From NCBI RefSeq assembly GCF_004916975.1, contig NZ_STGQ01000001.1, positions 2,343,939 through 2,407,938 on the forward strand: DNA of 64,000 nucleotides, written 5' to 3'. The position numbers were made by a program, and so were the translations under genes. This DNA comes from Paenibacillus dokdonensis (lineage in GTDB: Bacteria > Bacillota > Bacilli > Paenibacillales > Paenibacillaceae). Position 1 is the stretch's first letter, and the number at the start of each line of letters is the position of its first letter. The notes under the pieces are model-generated. The model worked only from the letters and a program-made list of their open reading frames with translations, ran no database searches and was not told the DNA's origin. Shown one piece after another: positions 50,412 to 58,555 of this stretch.

Positions 50412-50882
50412 ATGAAAACATTGATTGAGGAGTATAGCCGAGATTATTCGCTCATGCGAGAAGCCGTCGAGGGATTGTCTGAGGAAGAACTGCGCTTCCA
50501 ACCCTCACCGGATAAATGGAGCATCCATCAGATTGTGATCCATGTGACGGATGCCGAAGTCCTGGCTTTACATCGGATGAAAAAAGTCTTGGCTGAGGAT
50601 GAGCCGCTTCTGCTATCTTTTGATCAGGAAGCTTGGGCAAATAACCTGGAATATGAAAGATTGGATCTCGAGCAGCATCTGATCCTGTTCCAAATGCTTC
50701 GGGCCAGCATGATGCCACTTCTGAATAGTTTGACTCCCGAGCAGTTTGAGCGAGTCGGCGAATATCCCGATGGAGCACGGTACACGTTTAAAGAGCTATT
50801 GAAAATGCGCACCCAGCATGTCCGTAATCATCTCGCCCAGATCGAGCGGGTAAGGCAGGCATATCGGGAAAATCGGGTGTAA
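50412..50882 (+). CDS. DinB family protein
   Basis: 156 residues behind GAAGGAGAG. DinB four-helix bundle: LSEEELRFQPSPDKWSIHQI with VIHVTDAEVLALHRM (about residues 21-57) and KMRTQHVRNHLAQIERVRQA at the end; the histidines near residues 44 and 136-140 fit the metal site. Putative metal-dependent enzyme of unknown reaction. The DinB protein at 2463 is only distantly similar. A hairpin with T-run ends the unit near 50962. Confidence 0.88.
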   Translation: MKTLIEEYSRDYSLMREAVEGLSEEELRFQPSPDKWSIHQIVIHVTDAEVLALHRMKKVLAEDEPLLLSFDQEAWANNLEYERLDLEQHLILFQMLRASMMPLLNSLTPEQFERVGEYPDGARYTFKELLKMRTQHVRNHLAQIERVRQAYRENRV

Positions 50883-50936
50883 CCCTATAAACGAATGGGC
50901 TCGGTTGTACGGCAACAAAAATAACCATTCACACTT

Positions 50937-50962
50937 AAAGGTCGCATCATAGCGGCTTTTTT
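50937..50962 (+). terminator. Rho-independent terminator
   Basis: AGGTCGC, loop ATCATA, GCGGCTT, followed by T residues. Confidence 0.75.
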
Positions 50963-51074
50963 AGTTTTTTCAATATATGTTTTTGAGCACTTTCCATGAC
51001 ATTTTCAAGAGATGATGATTTTCATCAATGCGACATCGTCAAAATTGACACCGTCGCGGAGGTAAATGGCTGGA

Positions 51075-51154
51075 CCGGCGATGTGACGCCATAATGGCCG
51101 ACAACGCCGATCCGAAATACCGGTCGCTTGGTCGATAGTTAATTCAAATCTTTT
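51075..51154. repeat. Dispersed 80-bp repeat, copy A
   Basis: Nearly identical (about 85 percent by eye, one gap) to 62372-62450. Shared blocks are CCGGCGATGTGACGCCATAA, AAATACCGGTCGCTTGGTC and TTAATTCAAATCTTTT. The last block contains the final codons of the minus-strand GNAT gene (KDLN and stop), so the repeat joins that gene's 3' end with its downstream flank. Confidence 0.8.
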
Positions 51155-51615
51155 GAATACCATGCATCCATAGCAGAATGGTCAGAACCTGACAGTGGCT
51201 CATGTAATAGAGTGAACCCATATTTTTCATATAAACTACAAGCCGTTTTTAATTCATGCTTTGTTTCTAAATAACATTTTGCGTAATGTGTAAAGGCAAA
51301 TGATAAAGCTGTTTCCATTAACATCTTTCCCAATCCTAAACCTTGTGCTTTTGTACTTAAGTATAGCTTTTGCAATTCGCAAACTTTATGATATTCATTA
51401 AACGGTGCTATACCGATTCCGCCAACGACTTCACCTTCCATTTCTGCCACCCAGTAGTTCGCATGTTTTAATTGATTATAATATTGATGAAGGTCGTTAA
51501 GTTGAGGGTCAAAATAAGCTGTCCCAGGAATCGCTAATCCAAGTGATTTTAGTGAATCTTGTATGATTTCTTTAACTTTTACATTGTCTTCTTTTTTAAT
51601 GTCACGAATAATCAT
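51139..51615 (-). CDS. GNAT family N-acetyltransferase
   Basis: 158 residues, ATG 51615 behind GAAGGAGATCG. GNAT fold with VAEMEGEVVGGIGIAPFNE, motif A as LQKLYLSTKAQGLGLGKMLM (QGLGLG acetyl-CoA loop, about residues 88-96) and motif B as SLYEKYGFTLLHEPL. Acceptor unknown. Its 3' end overlaps a repeat that recurs at 62372 without the rest of the gene. Confidence 0.9.
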   Translation of the reverse strand: MIIRDIKKEDNVKVKEIIQDSLKSLGLAIPGTAYFDPQLNDLHQYYNQLKHANYWVAEMEGEVVGGIGIAPFNEYHKVCELQKLYLSTKAQGLGLGKMLMETALSFAFTHYAKCYLETKHELKTACSLYEKYGFTLLHEPLSGSDHSAMDAWYSKDLN

Positions 51616-51748
51616 ATACGATCTCCTTCAATTAGGCCTTAATAAAAGTTTGTAGAGATAGAATCTTCTAAATGGAGACTTTGTCCGCATTTTAGAAATA
51701 CAGATATGCTAATACTTATTTTGTAGTAAGTCAACTAAAAGAGAACGT

Positions 51749-52030
51749 ATGGATAAAGAAATGATTGATGATATCAGACAATGCAACCGATTTTAAACCA
51801 AGGTTGATATTGATGGTCTGAAGGAAGTTGGCAGAATCGTTGCATTGACGATTAGTGAAATGAAACGCCACACACGTGTAAGATTTACCAAAGTAACGGC
51901 TAAAAAAAGCGGATAATGAGAAGAGATTCTTCCTGTTTATAACAAACACGATAAACGGGTACTGATAGAGGGTCAGATCATTATGATTGAGCCTTCAAAG
52001 GATTCAGCAGCTACAGAAGATTGGAGTTAA
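51749..52030 (+). pseudogene. Decayed ORF of unknown family
   Basis: From ATG 51749 one frame runs 94 codons to TAA 52028-52030 with only internal stops interrupting: MDKEMIDDIRQCNRF stop, then KVDIDGLKEVGRIVALTISE and RHTRVRFTKVTAKKSG, a double stop, then EILPVYNKHDKRVLIEGQII and a final SAATEDWS. The protein-like composition across the stops suggests a gene disabled by point mutations. I do not recognise the family. The rest of the 51616-52114 gap holds only a terminator. Confidence 0.5.
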
Positions 52031-52053
52031 CTTAAAATAATCAATTAAATCAA

Positions 52054-52085
52054 CAAAAACTCCGTGCTTTGGCATGGAGTTTTTG
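52054..52085 (+). terminator. Bidirectional terminator
   Basis: CAAAAACTCCGTGC (52054-52067), loop TTTG, GCATGGAGTTTTTG (52072-52085); A-run on one side and T-run on the other, so it can end the minus-strand amidohydrolase. Confidence 0.85.
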
Positions 52086-52114
52086 TTTTCGTTGTACAGG
52101 AAGATCGGATCTGA

Positions 52115-53425
52115 TTAAGCTAGTTGCTGCGAACCATTGAACCACACAGATATGATCGACAAGGTATCCGAAATATTTGTAGTCGGATCACCGTTTACGA
52201 GAATAAGATCAGAACGCGCACCTTCGGTAATACGGCCGCGATCGTGAAGACCAAAGCAACGAGCCGGTTTGCTAGTAGCCGACTGAAGAGCTTCGATCGG
52301 AGTGAACCCTGCCTTCACCAGCAGCTGCATTTCGTGGTGGACACTGGCCCCATGAGCAAGGCCGCCAAGGTTCGGAACGGGAACCGGCGCGACATCCGTC
52401 CCGACCAGAATATCAACTCCAGCACGGTGAAGGTCCATCACATTCTTAAAGCTGTTCTCCATAGTGCCTTGCGGGAATGTATTGAAGCTTGAATTCAAAA
52501 TATCGATCCAATCCGGACTTAATTTGGAATGAACACGCGGATCATTCGCCAATTCCGATGCCGGATTTCCAATAATCGATGAATTCAACACCAAGCACGG
52601 TGTAACAAAAGCGCCTGAACCTGCTATGGATTTCACTAACTCAGACGTGTACTCGGGTCTGTCGATAAACAAGTGACCCAAACCATCGACTCCATAATTG
52701 ATGGCTTCTTGCGATGATTGAGCCGTCAAGACATGGGCGATGACCAGCTTATCGAACTTGTGGGCTTCTGCCACGGCAGTTCTTAAAATCTCGTCGCTTA
52801 GTACAGGCAGGCCAGGTGCACCCATGACCGTTCCTTCTTCAATCATGATCTTAATATAGTCGGCTCCATTCTCCACTTGGGTATGCACATGTCTAATCGC
52901 TTCTTCCACCGTCGTCACTTGCGGTATTTCTTCGTGATCGTGAGCATATGCGGCCAACATCGCTTCCCGGTCTTCCTCCGATAACTTCTCTAGTTCCTTT
53001 AATACGAATTCCGGTATTTCATCTCCATCCGGCAGTAATTCATCTGGGTGTCCGCCTGGAGCAGTGATCGCTGTGCCAGCAGAACGGACGTCTGCGACGT
53101 CATTCACATTTTTCAACTGAATCTCGCGCCCTCTTTTAGTAAAATCGCCGTTCATTTCGAGTTCTGTTGTAACGCCGAATTTTAAGGCATCTCGTAATCC
53201 GCTGATGGAGGTATGGACATGTGCGTCAATCAGACCAGGCATGAGAGTCGCATTTTCGCCATCAATAATCGTAGCATCGGCCGGAATGTCTCCGCCCACC
53301 GAAATAATAGAATCCCCTTTAATGACAACATGTCTGGGCGCAATAATTTGATCTCCATCAAAGATGCGTACATTTGTAATCGCCGTAACTTGTTCTAACG
53401 CAGCATTTAGTGTTACCTTCTCCAT
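52115..53425 (-). CDS. Amidohydrolase family protein
   Basis: 436 residues from ATG 53425 behind GGGAGGAATTC; 53458 is an upstream alternative without a site. Metal-dependent amidohydrolase barrel: His69/His71 in GLIDAHVHTS, Lys in ADYIKIMIEEG (carbamate position), AHVLTAQSSQEAI, GVDGLGHLF (His) and GTDVAPVPVP (Asp) supply the binuclear-type site, followed by the C-terminal beta-sandwich motif ITEGARSDLILVNGDPTTN. Relatives are imidazolonepropionase-like or prolidase-like enzymes. Its promoter carries a MarR-type operator between -35 and -10, so the MarR gene at 53585 should repress it. Confidence 0.9.
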   Translation of the reverse strand: MEKVTLNAALEQVTAITNVRIFDGDQIIAPRHVVIKGDSIISVGGDIPADATIIDGENATLMPGLIDAHVHTSISGLRDALKFGVTTELEMNGDFTKRGREIQLKNVNDVADVRSAGTAITAPGGHPDELLPDGDEIPEFVLKELEKLSEEDREAMLAAYAHDHEEIPQVTTVEEAIRHVHTQVENGADYIKIMIEEGTVMGAPGLPVLSDEILRTAVAEAHKFDKLVIAHVLTAQSSQEAINYGVDGLGHLFIDRPEYTSELVKSIAGSGAFVTPCLVLNSSIIGNPASELANDPRVHSKLSPDWIDILNSSFNTFPQGTMENSFKNVMDLHRAGVDILVGTDVAPVPVPNLGGLAHGASVHHEMQLLVKAGFTPIEALQSATSKPARCFGLHDRGRITEGARSDLILVNGDPTTNISDTLSIISVWFNGSQQLA

Positions 53426-53463
53426 TTGAATTCCTCCCAAGTGTTTGTCTCTCAACAATTCGG

Positions 53464-53492
53464 AGTATAACTGTTAGATTTCTAACTGTCAA
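53464..53492 (-). promoter_or_regulatory. Amidohydrolase promoter with MarR operator in the spacer
   Basis: Minus strand: TTGACA (53492-53487), 17-base spacer, TATACT (53469-53464). The spacer holds the palindrome GTTAGA-TT-TCTAAC (53473-53486), so bound MarR would block RNA polymerase directly. Confidence 0.85.
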
Positions 53493-53507
53493 TAAGCTAA
53501 TATTCGT

Positions 53508-53536
53508 TTGACAAGCCTATATCAACACTGTATAGT
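53508..53536 (+). promoter_or_regulatory. Sigma-A promoter of the MarR gene
   Basis: TTGACA (53508-53513), 17-base spacer, TATAGT (53531-53536). Confidence 0.8.
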
Positions 53537-53549
53537 TTATTTACTTACA

Positions 53550-53563
53550 ATTAGATTGCTAAC
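53550..53563 (+). promoter_or_regulatory. MarR operator 2, autoregulatory
   Basis: ATTAGATTGCTAAC matches operator GTTAGATTTCTAAC (53473-53486) at 12 of 14 positions and lies just downstream of the marR -10. Confidence 0.75.
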
Positions 53564-53584
53564 AATTACAGGAGGGAACGGATT

Positions 53585-54013
53585 ATGCAATCCCAAAAGG
53601 ATACACCTTATCTGGATTTGTTTCAGATTATCGGTCTTAAGTTAAAGAAAAAAGCGGACGAGAGTATAAAAGAGCTGGGGTTAAACGCTCAACAAGGAAA
53701 AGTAATTGAATATATTTACGAGAACCAAAGGAATCAAATTATTCAAAAAGACCTTGCTGATCGCTTTCATCTCCGAGGGGCCAGCATTACAAGCATGCTT
53801 CAAGGTCTAGAGCAAAAAGGGCTCATCGAGCGCAAAATCCCTGTCAATAATGAACGGCAAAAAAATATATATGTATTGCCAAAAGGGATTGAACTGATTG
53901 AAGACTTTCAAGAATCATTCCAAAAGGTGGAGGAAGATATCGTTCAAGTCCTTACCGACGAAGAGAAGCAAGTCTTAAAGAAATTATTGATCAAAATCAA
54001 TGAGCGCATATAA
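53585..54013 (+). CDS. MarR family transcriptional regulator
   Basis: 142 residues behind CAGGAGGG. Winged-helix MarR pattern: LNAQQGKVIEYIYENQRNQI, IQKDLADRFHLRGASITSML (recognition helix, about 57-76), QGLEQKGLIERKIPVNNERQ (wing) and the C-terminal dimer helix. It is divergent from the amidohydrolase; matching palindromes stand in both promoters, so it represses itself and the amidohydrolase until an unknown small molecule binds. Confidence 0.95.
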   Translation: MQSQKDTPYLDLFQIIGLKLKKKADESIKELGLNAQQGKVIEYIYENQRNQIIQKDLADRFHLRGASITSMLQGLEQKGLIERKIPVNNERQKNIYVLPKGIELIEDFQESFQKVEEDIVQVLTDEEKQVLKKLLIKINERI

Positions 54014-54093
54014 AGAAGAAAAGTAACTTGAAGATTGGAAGATGCACAAATACGCTTACGACGAGGAACGAATGATGCTGATTTTTAGTAAAA

Positions 54094-54134
54094 AACAATG
54101 AAGAACCCTTAATTGATAAGGGTTCTTCATTGTT
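54094..54134 (+). terminator. Strong bidirectional terminator
   Basis: An 18-bp perfect stem, AACAATGAAGAACCCTTA (54094-54111) and its complement (54117-54134), loop ATTGA. Confidence 0.85.
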
Positions 54135-54190
54135 TACATCGCCCTTCGAGGGAGAATTCCGATTCGAAGAGACGAACTTGTGTATTCTGT

Positions 54191-54400
54191 TTACGCCTTC
54201 CTCAATTTCTTCCGTGCTAGGTTGCCATATCCCAGAACGATGCTTTCATGGTATTGGCGGTCAGTCAAGTTGTAGTCATTTGTAGTTTCGACCCGAAATC
54301 CGAAGGAAGGGGTGTCTGACCAGGATAATTCACAGGGACGACGGGTGAAATCGATAGTATAATCTTCGATGTACAGGTAGACTATGTTAAATTCTTTAAC
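54191..54400 (-). pseudogene. Possible gene-tail remnant
   Basis: On the minus strand an open frame without a start reads KEFNIVYLYIEDYTIDFTRR, then SFGFRVETTNDYNLTDRQYH and VLGYGNLARKKLRKA to a TAA at 54193-54191. Its beginning overlaps the last codons of the haloalkane dehalogenase in another frame. Composition is protein-like and ends with a basic tail, but I recognise no family. Confidence 0.35.
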
Positions 54401-55260
54401 CAGGCAGCAAGTGCCTCGCCAATTTCATGAGGCGAATCTTCCTGGGGATAATGAAGTCCACGTACAGTGATCTCCGTTTGTTTTGGCCAGGTACGGCAGA
54501 ACTCAACATGAGATGTCGGCATAGTGCCTGGATCACAATTGACGAAGAGTTTCGGGACCGAGCTCTCTGCCAACCACTCTCCGTACGTGTTAACCATTTC
54601 TGTCACATCAGCCGGATCTCCATCAAACGGAAGTTGTCGCGGCCAGGTTAACGTCGGACGGCGTCCTTCGCCAGGCAGCGAAAATGGCCGACGATATTCC
54701 GTCATTTCTTCATCCGTCAACTTGCGCAGAATGCCGATAGGGAGGTTAGTCTCAATGAAAGAGTTGTGTTCTAACACCATCTGTTCCCCTTCCCCGGATC
54801 GTAAAGCCTGGAATATTTTCCGTCCGCGTTCCGGGAGCTCGCTCCAACTACGAGGTTTTATGATTCCCTCCATGTAGGCGATTCCTATGACGGCCTCCGG
54901 ATGGCGGTACGCCCAATCAAATCCCAGGGCCGACCCCCAATCGTGTACCACAAAAGTAACCCGCTTGCGAACTCCGAGTTGATCCAAAAGGGCATCGAGA
55001 TAGCGACGATTCTCTGCAAAGGTATAAGAGTGGGAACCACTATTGGGAATTTTTTCGGAATCGCCCATACCTATGAGGTCAGGAGCAATGCAACGACCGA
55101 AATTTTGAACATACGGAAGAATTTCACGCCAGAGATAAGAGGAAGTAGGATTGCCGTGTAGAAAGACAATCGGATCGCCACTTCCTTCGTCTACATAGGC
55201 CATCTCTAGACCAAGCACTCGTTGACGCTTTTTTTCGTAGGGAAAAGACGTTTTAATCAT
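54382..55260 (-). CDS. Haloalkane dehalogenase
   Basis: 292 residues, ATG 55260 behind AAAGGTGAG. The residues of the HLD-II subfamily are all visible: Asn37 in FLHGNPTSSYLWR, nucleophile Asp107 followed by halide-binding Trp108 in VVHDWGSALGFDWA, Glu131 in YMEGIIKP and His270 in LHYPQEDSPHEIGEA, spaced as in LinB/DmbA (108, 132, 272). It hydrolyses carbon-halogen bonds of haloalkanes to alcohols in the cytoplasm. A TetR operator overlaps its promoter -35, and the TetR gene lies 125 bases upstream. A rare gene in this type of organism; transfer is possible. Confidence 0.93.
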   Translation of the reverse strand: MIKTSFPYEKKRQRVLGLEMAYVDEGSGDPIVFLHGNPTSSYLWREILPYVQNFGRCIAPDLIGMGDSEKIPNSGSHSYTFAENRRYLDALLDQLGVRKRVTFVVHDWGSALGFDWAYRHPEAVIGIAYMEGIIKPRSWSELPERGRKIFQALRSGEGEQMVLEHNSFIETNLPIGILRKLTDEEMTEYRRPFSLPGEGRRPTLTWPRQLPFDGDPADVTEMVNTYGEWLAESSVPKLFVNCDPGTMPTSHVEFCRTWPKQTEITVRGLHYPQEDSPHEIGEALAAWLKNLT

Positions 55261-55291
55261 TCAGAATCTCACCTTTCATTTATCAGATTAT

Positions 55292-55320
55292 TGTATATAT
55301 GCTTGCCTAAATGAATGCAA
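55292..55320 (-). promoter_or_regulatory. Haloalkane dehalogenase promoter
   Basis: Minus strand: TTGCAT (55320-55315), 17-base spacer, TATACA (55297-55292). The -35 lies within the TetR operator. Confidence 0.7.
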
Positions 55321-55335
55321 GTACATACTTTCATT
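55314..55335 (-). promoter_or_regulatory. TetR operator at the dehalogenase promoter
   Basis: AATGCAAGT-ACAT-ACTTTCATT, an inverted repeat AATGNAAGT-N4-ACTTNCATT, the same as the site at 55987-56008. Confidence 0.85.
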
Positions 55336-55341
55336 TGAATT

Positions 55342-55373
55342 CTAAGAAAAGCTCCCTTCGGAGCTTTTCTTAG
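55342..55373 (-). terminator. Terminator of the TetR gene
   Basis: CTAAGAAAAGCTCC (55342-55355), loop CTTC, GGAGCTTTTCTTAG (55360-55373), 13 bases after the TetR stop; it separates TetR and dehalogenase transcripts. Confidence 0.8.
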
Positions 55374-55385
55374 AGAAATCATTAA

Positions 55386-55973
55386 CTAAGGGCTAAGAGC
55401 CTTAGTAAAAAGACTTACGCTTTCTTCAATAAATTCATCCAGCGTATCTTCCGAGACCGTATCTTTGGCATTTAGTCCACTGATGAAAGCCCCGTAATTC
55501 ATCCACATAAAAGATAATGCTTGAATTTCAGGATTTGAGGAGACCACTTTGCCTTCTGATGACATTGTAGTTAGATAATCTGCGAGCAAATTTTTCAAGT
55601 GCTTCGGGTTACGCGAAGCCTCTTGTAGAACAGAGTCAGGAAGAGTACTGCTTCCTTTTAGCGCGATTGAAATTAATTTTCTGTTCCGGTTCATGATGTT
55701 ATGATAAGTTCGACTCACTATGAGGAGATCCTCATGCAGATGTCCTTTAAGACCTTCGTTAAAAAGCTTAGTCATCTCATTGCCATAGTGGAAACGGCTG
55801 AAAGCGGCCTCAAGAAGTTTTTCTTTCGTTCCAAAATGCCGAAATAAAGTGACTTCGTTCACCCCGGCAGCTAGTGCGATCTCTTTGGTCGTTGTGCTGT
55901 CATATCCTTTTTCTGCCATAAGGTTGATGGTTGCGAGCAATATTCTTTCGCTTGTAGTTGGATTAGCACTCAT
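55386..55973 (-). CDS. TetR family transcriptional regulator of the haloalkane dehalogenase
   Basis: 195 residues, ATG 55973 behind AGGGGGTG. N-terminal HTH: ATINLMAEKGYDSTTTKEIA with AGVNEVTLFRHFGTKEKLL (about residues 12-50); helical ligand domain after it. Promoter TTGACA-N17-TAAAAT and an operator just behind the -10 indicate autorepression; the identical operator type at the dehalogenase promoter marks that gene as its target. A halogenated or hydrophobic compound is the plausible inducer (inference). Confidence 0.95.
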   Translation of the reverse strand: MSANPTTSERILLATINLMAEKGYDSTTTKEIALAAGVNEVTLFRHFGTKEKLLEAAFSRFHYGNEMTKLFNEGLKGHLHEDLLIVSRTYHNIMNRNRKLISIALKGSSTLPDSVLQEASRNPKHLKNLLADYLTTMSSEGKVVSSNPEIQALSFMWMNYGAFISGLNAKDTVSEDTLDEFIEESVSLFTKALSP

Positions 55974-55986
55974 GAGTACACCCCCT

Positions 55987-56008
55987 AATGCAAGTGCTTA
56001 CTTACATT
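55987..56008 (-). promoter_or_regulatory. TetR autoregulatory operator
   Basis: AATGCAAGT-GCTT-ACTTACATT, inverted repeat two bases downstream of the -10 of the TetR gene. Confidence 0.85.
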
Positions 56009-56009
56009 T

Positions 56010-56038
56010 ATTTTAGATTACGTGTCATTAGATGTCAA
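56010..56038 (-). promoter_or_regulatory. Sigma-A promoter of the TetR gene
   Basis: Minus strand: TTGACA (56038-56033), 17-base spacer, TAAAAT (56015-56010). The rest of the 55974-56317 gap shows no gene. Confidence 0.8.
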
Positions 56039-56317
56039 TACAGTGGAGCTGGAAACGCTATTGTCCAATAATTTCGGATTCTTCGGAACTATTGATTATA
56101 ACTAAGATGGATTTGTCCTAATGTGTTTATATATATCGATCCTTTTATCGCGGCTCATGATCGAGAGATTCCCTGATTAGGGAGCCTCATATTTATTCCT
56201 TTATATGAAACTATCAATATGCTATAGTATCCCAGCAAGATGTACATAATGAAGCTGCATACTCAATATAACCCCATTAAAAAGTTAGTTCAGAAACTTC
56301 TAGTAGGAGCGTGTAAA

Positions 56318-57139
56318 ATGAATTTAAAAGAAAAGTTGATATTAATAAAGGAAAATGGCTACCAAGCACCTTCCGACGCACTCCAGTTGATACAAGAAAT
56401 GATAAATCACATCGGATCTTTGGATGCCGAACTACGTGATGAGCTAATTTATACAACCTTATCACATTGGATTCCTGGTAATTTTTTAACTGTAAACGAT
56501 CTAGAACAACTTCTACCTGTTGTTTTGGATAAAAAGCATTTACTATTTAAGCTTGGTGAAGCCAATACAGACTCTGTCTTTACTCGATCTTTCTCTATGT
56601 TAGTCATACCGCTCTTCTTCATGAGGCATAGAGAATCACCATTTCTCACAAGAGAGCAAATTCGTCAGATAAAAGAGAAAGTATTTTACAATGTACAAGA
56701 AGAGCGGGATTACCGTGGGTATGACGAAGAAAAAGGCTGGGCTCATGCCATAGCCCATGCAGCAGATGCCTTAGACGACTTGGCTCAATGTTCCGGACTG
56801 GATAAAAATGACCTCATAACCATCCTTGATTTAGTTTACGAGAAGATGACCATAACAGATCGAACCTACTCCGATGGGGAAGATGAGAGAATGGTAAGAT
56901 CCATAATTAGTATTTTAAATAGAAAAATACTTAGTCAGATTTATGTAGAGCAATGGATTAAAAGTTTTGGTGATGTGGAGAAAAGTTCGGAATTTCTTCC
57001 TGCCTTTAAACAAAAAAATAATATAAAGAACTTTTTGAAAAGTTTATACTTTCGAGTTAAATTTTACAAAGTAGATGCTGATCTCTGCCCAACTATCGAG
57101 CACACATTATATAAAGTAGAAAAAGTATACTATGCCTAA
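56318..57139 (+). CDS. DUF2785 family protein
   Basis: 273 residues from ATG 56318 behind TAGGAGCG; an open frame back to 56240 has no site. All-helical. The segment GYDEEKGWAHAIAHAADALD (about residues 137-156) is the DUF2785 hallmark, followed by LLDLVYEKM-like helices and DGEDERMVRSIISILNRK. Function is unknown in the family. Single gene ended by a hairpin at 57239. Confidence 0.8.
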   Translation: MNLKEKLILIKENGYQAPSDALQLIQEMINHIGSLDAELRDELIYTTLSHWIPGNFLTVNDLEQLLPVVLDKKHLLFKLGEANTDSVFTRSFSMLVIPLFFMRHRESPFLTREQIRQIKEKVFYNVQEERDYRGYDEEKGWAHAIAHAADALDDLAQCSGLDKNDLITILDLVYEKMTITDRTYSDGEDERMVRSIISILNRKILSQIYVEQWIKSFGDVEKSSEFLPAFKQKNNIKNFLKSLYFRVKFYKVDADLCPTIEHTLYKVEKVYYA

Positions 57140-57238
57140 TTAAGAAAAAAGTGTGAGGGGAAAAGCACCCTCACTTGTACAACGATCAAGGGGACAGACC
57201 GATCATTAAAAAAGCAAAGGTAATGAAGTTACTTAATG

Positions 57239-57278
57239 GCTGCCACGGGATTTTACCTGGCAGCTTTTGCTTTTTTTT
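57239..57278 (+). terminator. Rho-independent terminator
   Basis: GCTGCCA (57239-57245) and TGGCAGC (57258-57264), then TTTTGC and a T-run. In the rest of 57140-57540 only a weak open frame (57287-57487) without a ribosome site is seen. Confidence 0.75.
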
Positions 57279-57540
57279 AGTCCTTATTGCTTCGTCGTGG
57301 ACGAAACTATGAGAAGTTTTATCAAAAACATGGCGAGCGTTCCTCAAAACAGATAAAGGTGATCGTGGACGATATGATGAACCCTGTAAGCGTCGGTGAA
57401 TCGCTCTCGCATCAAGACGCCACTATTATTATTGCCGGCCATGCAGGACAAGGAGCAGGTTCTACGGAGGCCTGCTCATTTTATTAACGGCATGTAGGAC
57501 AAGTTCTGGCAGGCATCAGCCTCCACTTGTTTCAACTAAT

Positions 57541-58428
57541 TTACTTGTACTGCGCAAAAAACTCCTTTACAAATTCCAGAAAATGAACAGCTGCTTGCGA
57601 CAAATAATGCTTCCGATTCCAAGCGATGCCGAAAGTTCTGACGCAAATCGGATCAACGATTTTGATCTGGACGGTCTCCTTATTCAAGGCTCTAGAACCT
57701 AGCGATAGGGGGAGGGTCAGCGTGACGCCGAGCCCCATTTCAACCAAGGTTTGGATGGCGCTCGTTTCTTCCAGTTCAAAAGCAATGTTCGGCTCGAAGC
57801 CTGCCTGGCGGCAATATTCATCCGTAATTTCACGGAATGTCGATCTGACGGGAACGGAAATAATGGGTTCGTCGGCCACTTCACTCAAATGAACGCTTTC
57901 TCTTTTAGCCAATGGATGATTCTTGGGCACAGTTAACCGCATTTCCTCTTCCACTAAGGTCAGCCATTCAATGTCGGGACCGGTGATAGGGTAGGTGGAC
58001 AAGCAAAAGTCCATATTCGATTTTTCCAGTTCCTTTCTCATTTCCAGCGTCGTGCTGGGTTGGCGCTGCGATATTCGGACATGAGGATGCCGAGCCAAAA
58101 ATTCTTTCAGGAGCGTCGGTAGAATATGTGGCAGCATCATGCAAATCCTTAAATGCCCCCGGCTTAGCCCCGCCATCTCTTTGATTTCCGTTTCTCCTTC
58201 TTCCAATGCCCTAAAAGCCTCATCAACTTTATTCAGGTAAACTTTCCCGAAAGCATTTAATTTGAGGTGTCTTCCATGCCGGTCAAACAGGGGAACACCT
58301 AAATTTTTTTCTAGTCTTTGGATCGAGTTGCTCAGCGAAGGTTGAGAGACATTTAATTGGTTGGATGCTTTCGTCATGTTCTCCTGCCGGGCGATAGCCT
58401 GAAAATATTTCAATTGCAAAAACTCCAT
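57541..58428 (-). CDS. LysR family transcriptional regulator
   Basis: 295 residues from ATG 58428, six bases after AGGAGG (GTG 58431 is nearer). HTH signature QENMTKASNQLNVSQPSLSN (about 14-33), linker FDRHGRHLKLNAFGKVYLNK, effector domain with MRLTVPKNHPLAKRESVHLS. It is divergent from the MFS gene at 58556 with 127 bases between, most likely its target. The N-terminal third resembles the LysR at 18191, including the LKYFQAIARQENMT opening, so they arose from one ancestor. Confidence 0.93.
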   Translation of the reverse strand: MEFLQLKYFQAIARQENMTKASNQLNVSQPSLSNSIQRLEKNLGVPLFDRHGRHLKLNAFGKVYLNKVDEAFRALEEGETEIKEMAGLSRGHLRICMMLPHILPTLLKEFLARHPHVRISQRQPSTTLEMRKELEKSNMDFCLSTYPITGPDIEWLTLVEEEMRLTVPKNHPLAKRESVHLSEVADEPIISVPVRSTFREITDEYCRQAGFEPNIAFELEETSAIQTLVEMGLGVTLTLPLSLGSRALNKETVQIKIVDPICVRTFGIAWNRKHYLSQAAVHFLEFVKEFFAQYK

Positions 58429-58503
58429 CACTGCCTCCTATATCACATCAATGTTATATGTAAATTATATAATTAGTATTATACATGATAATAACTTTTT
58501 ATG

Positions 58504-58509
58504 TATAAT
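58504..58509 (+). promoter_or_regulatory. -10 element of the MFS gene
   Basis: Consensus TATAAT 47 bases before the MFS start, with no good -35, as expected for a LysR-activated promoter. The intergenic DNA is very AT-rich with ATTATACAT/ATGTATAAT-type inverted repeats. Confidence 0.5.
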
Positions 58510-58555
58510 ATTTCACATGCTGTTGTTTTGATTAGGAAAGGATGGAGTAGAGAGG

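Noticed and set aside
57287..57487. 66-codon open frame ending in AGQGAGSTEACSFY
   Set aside because: No ribosome site and no family match; could be a gene tail but I cannot support it.
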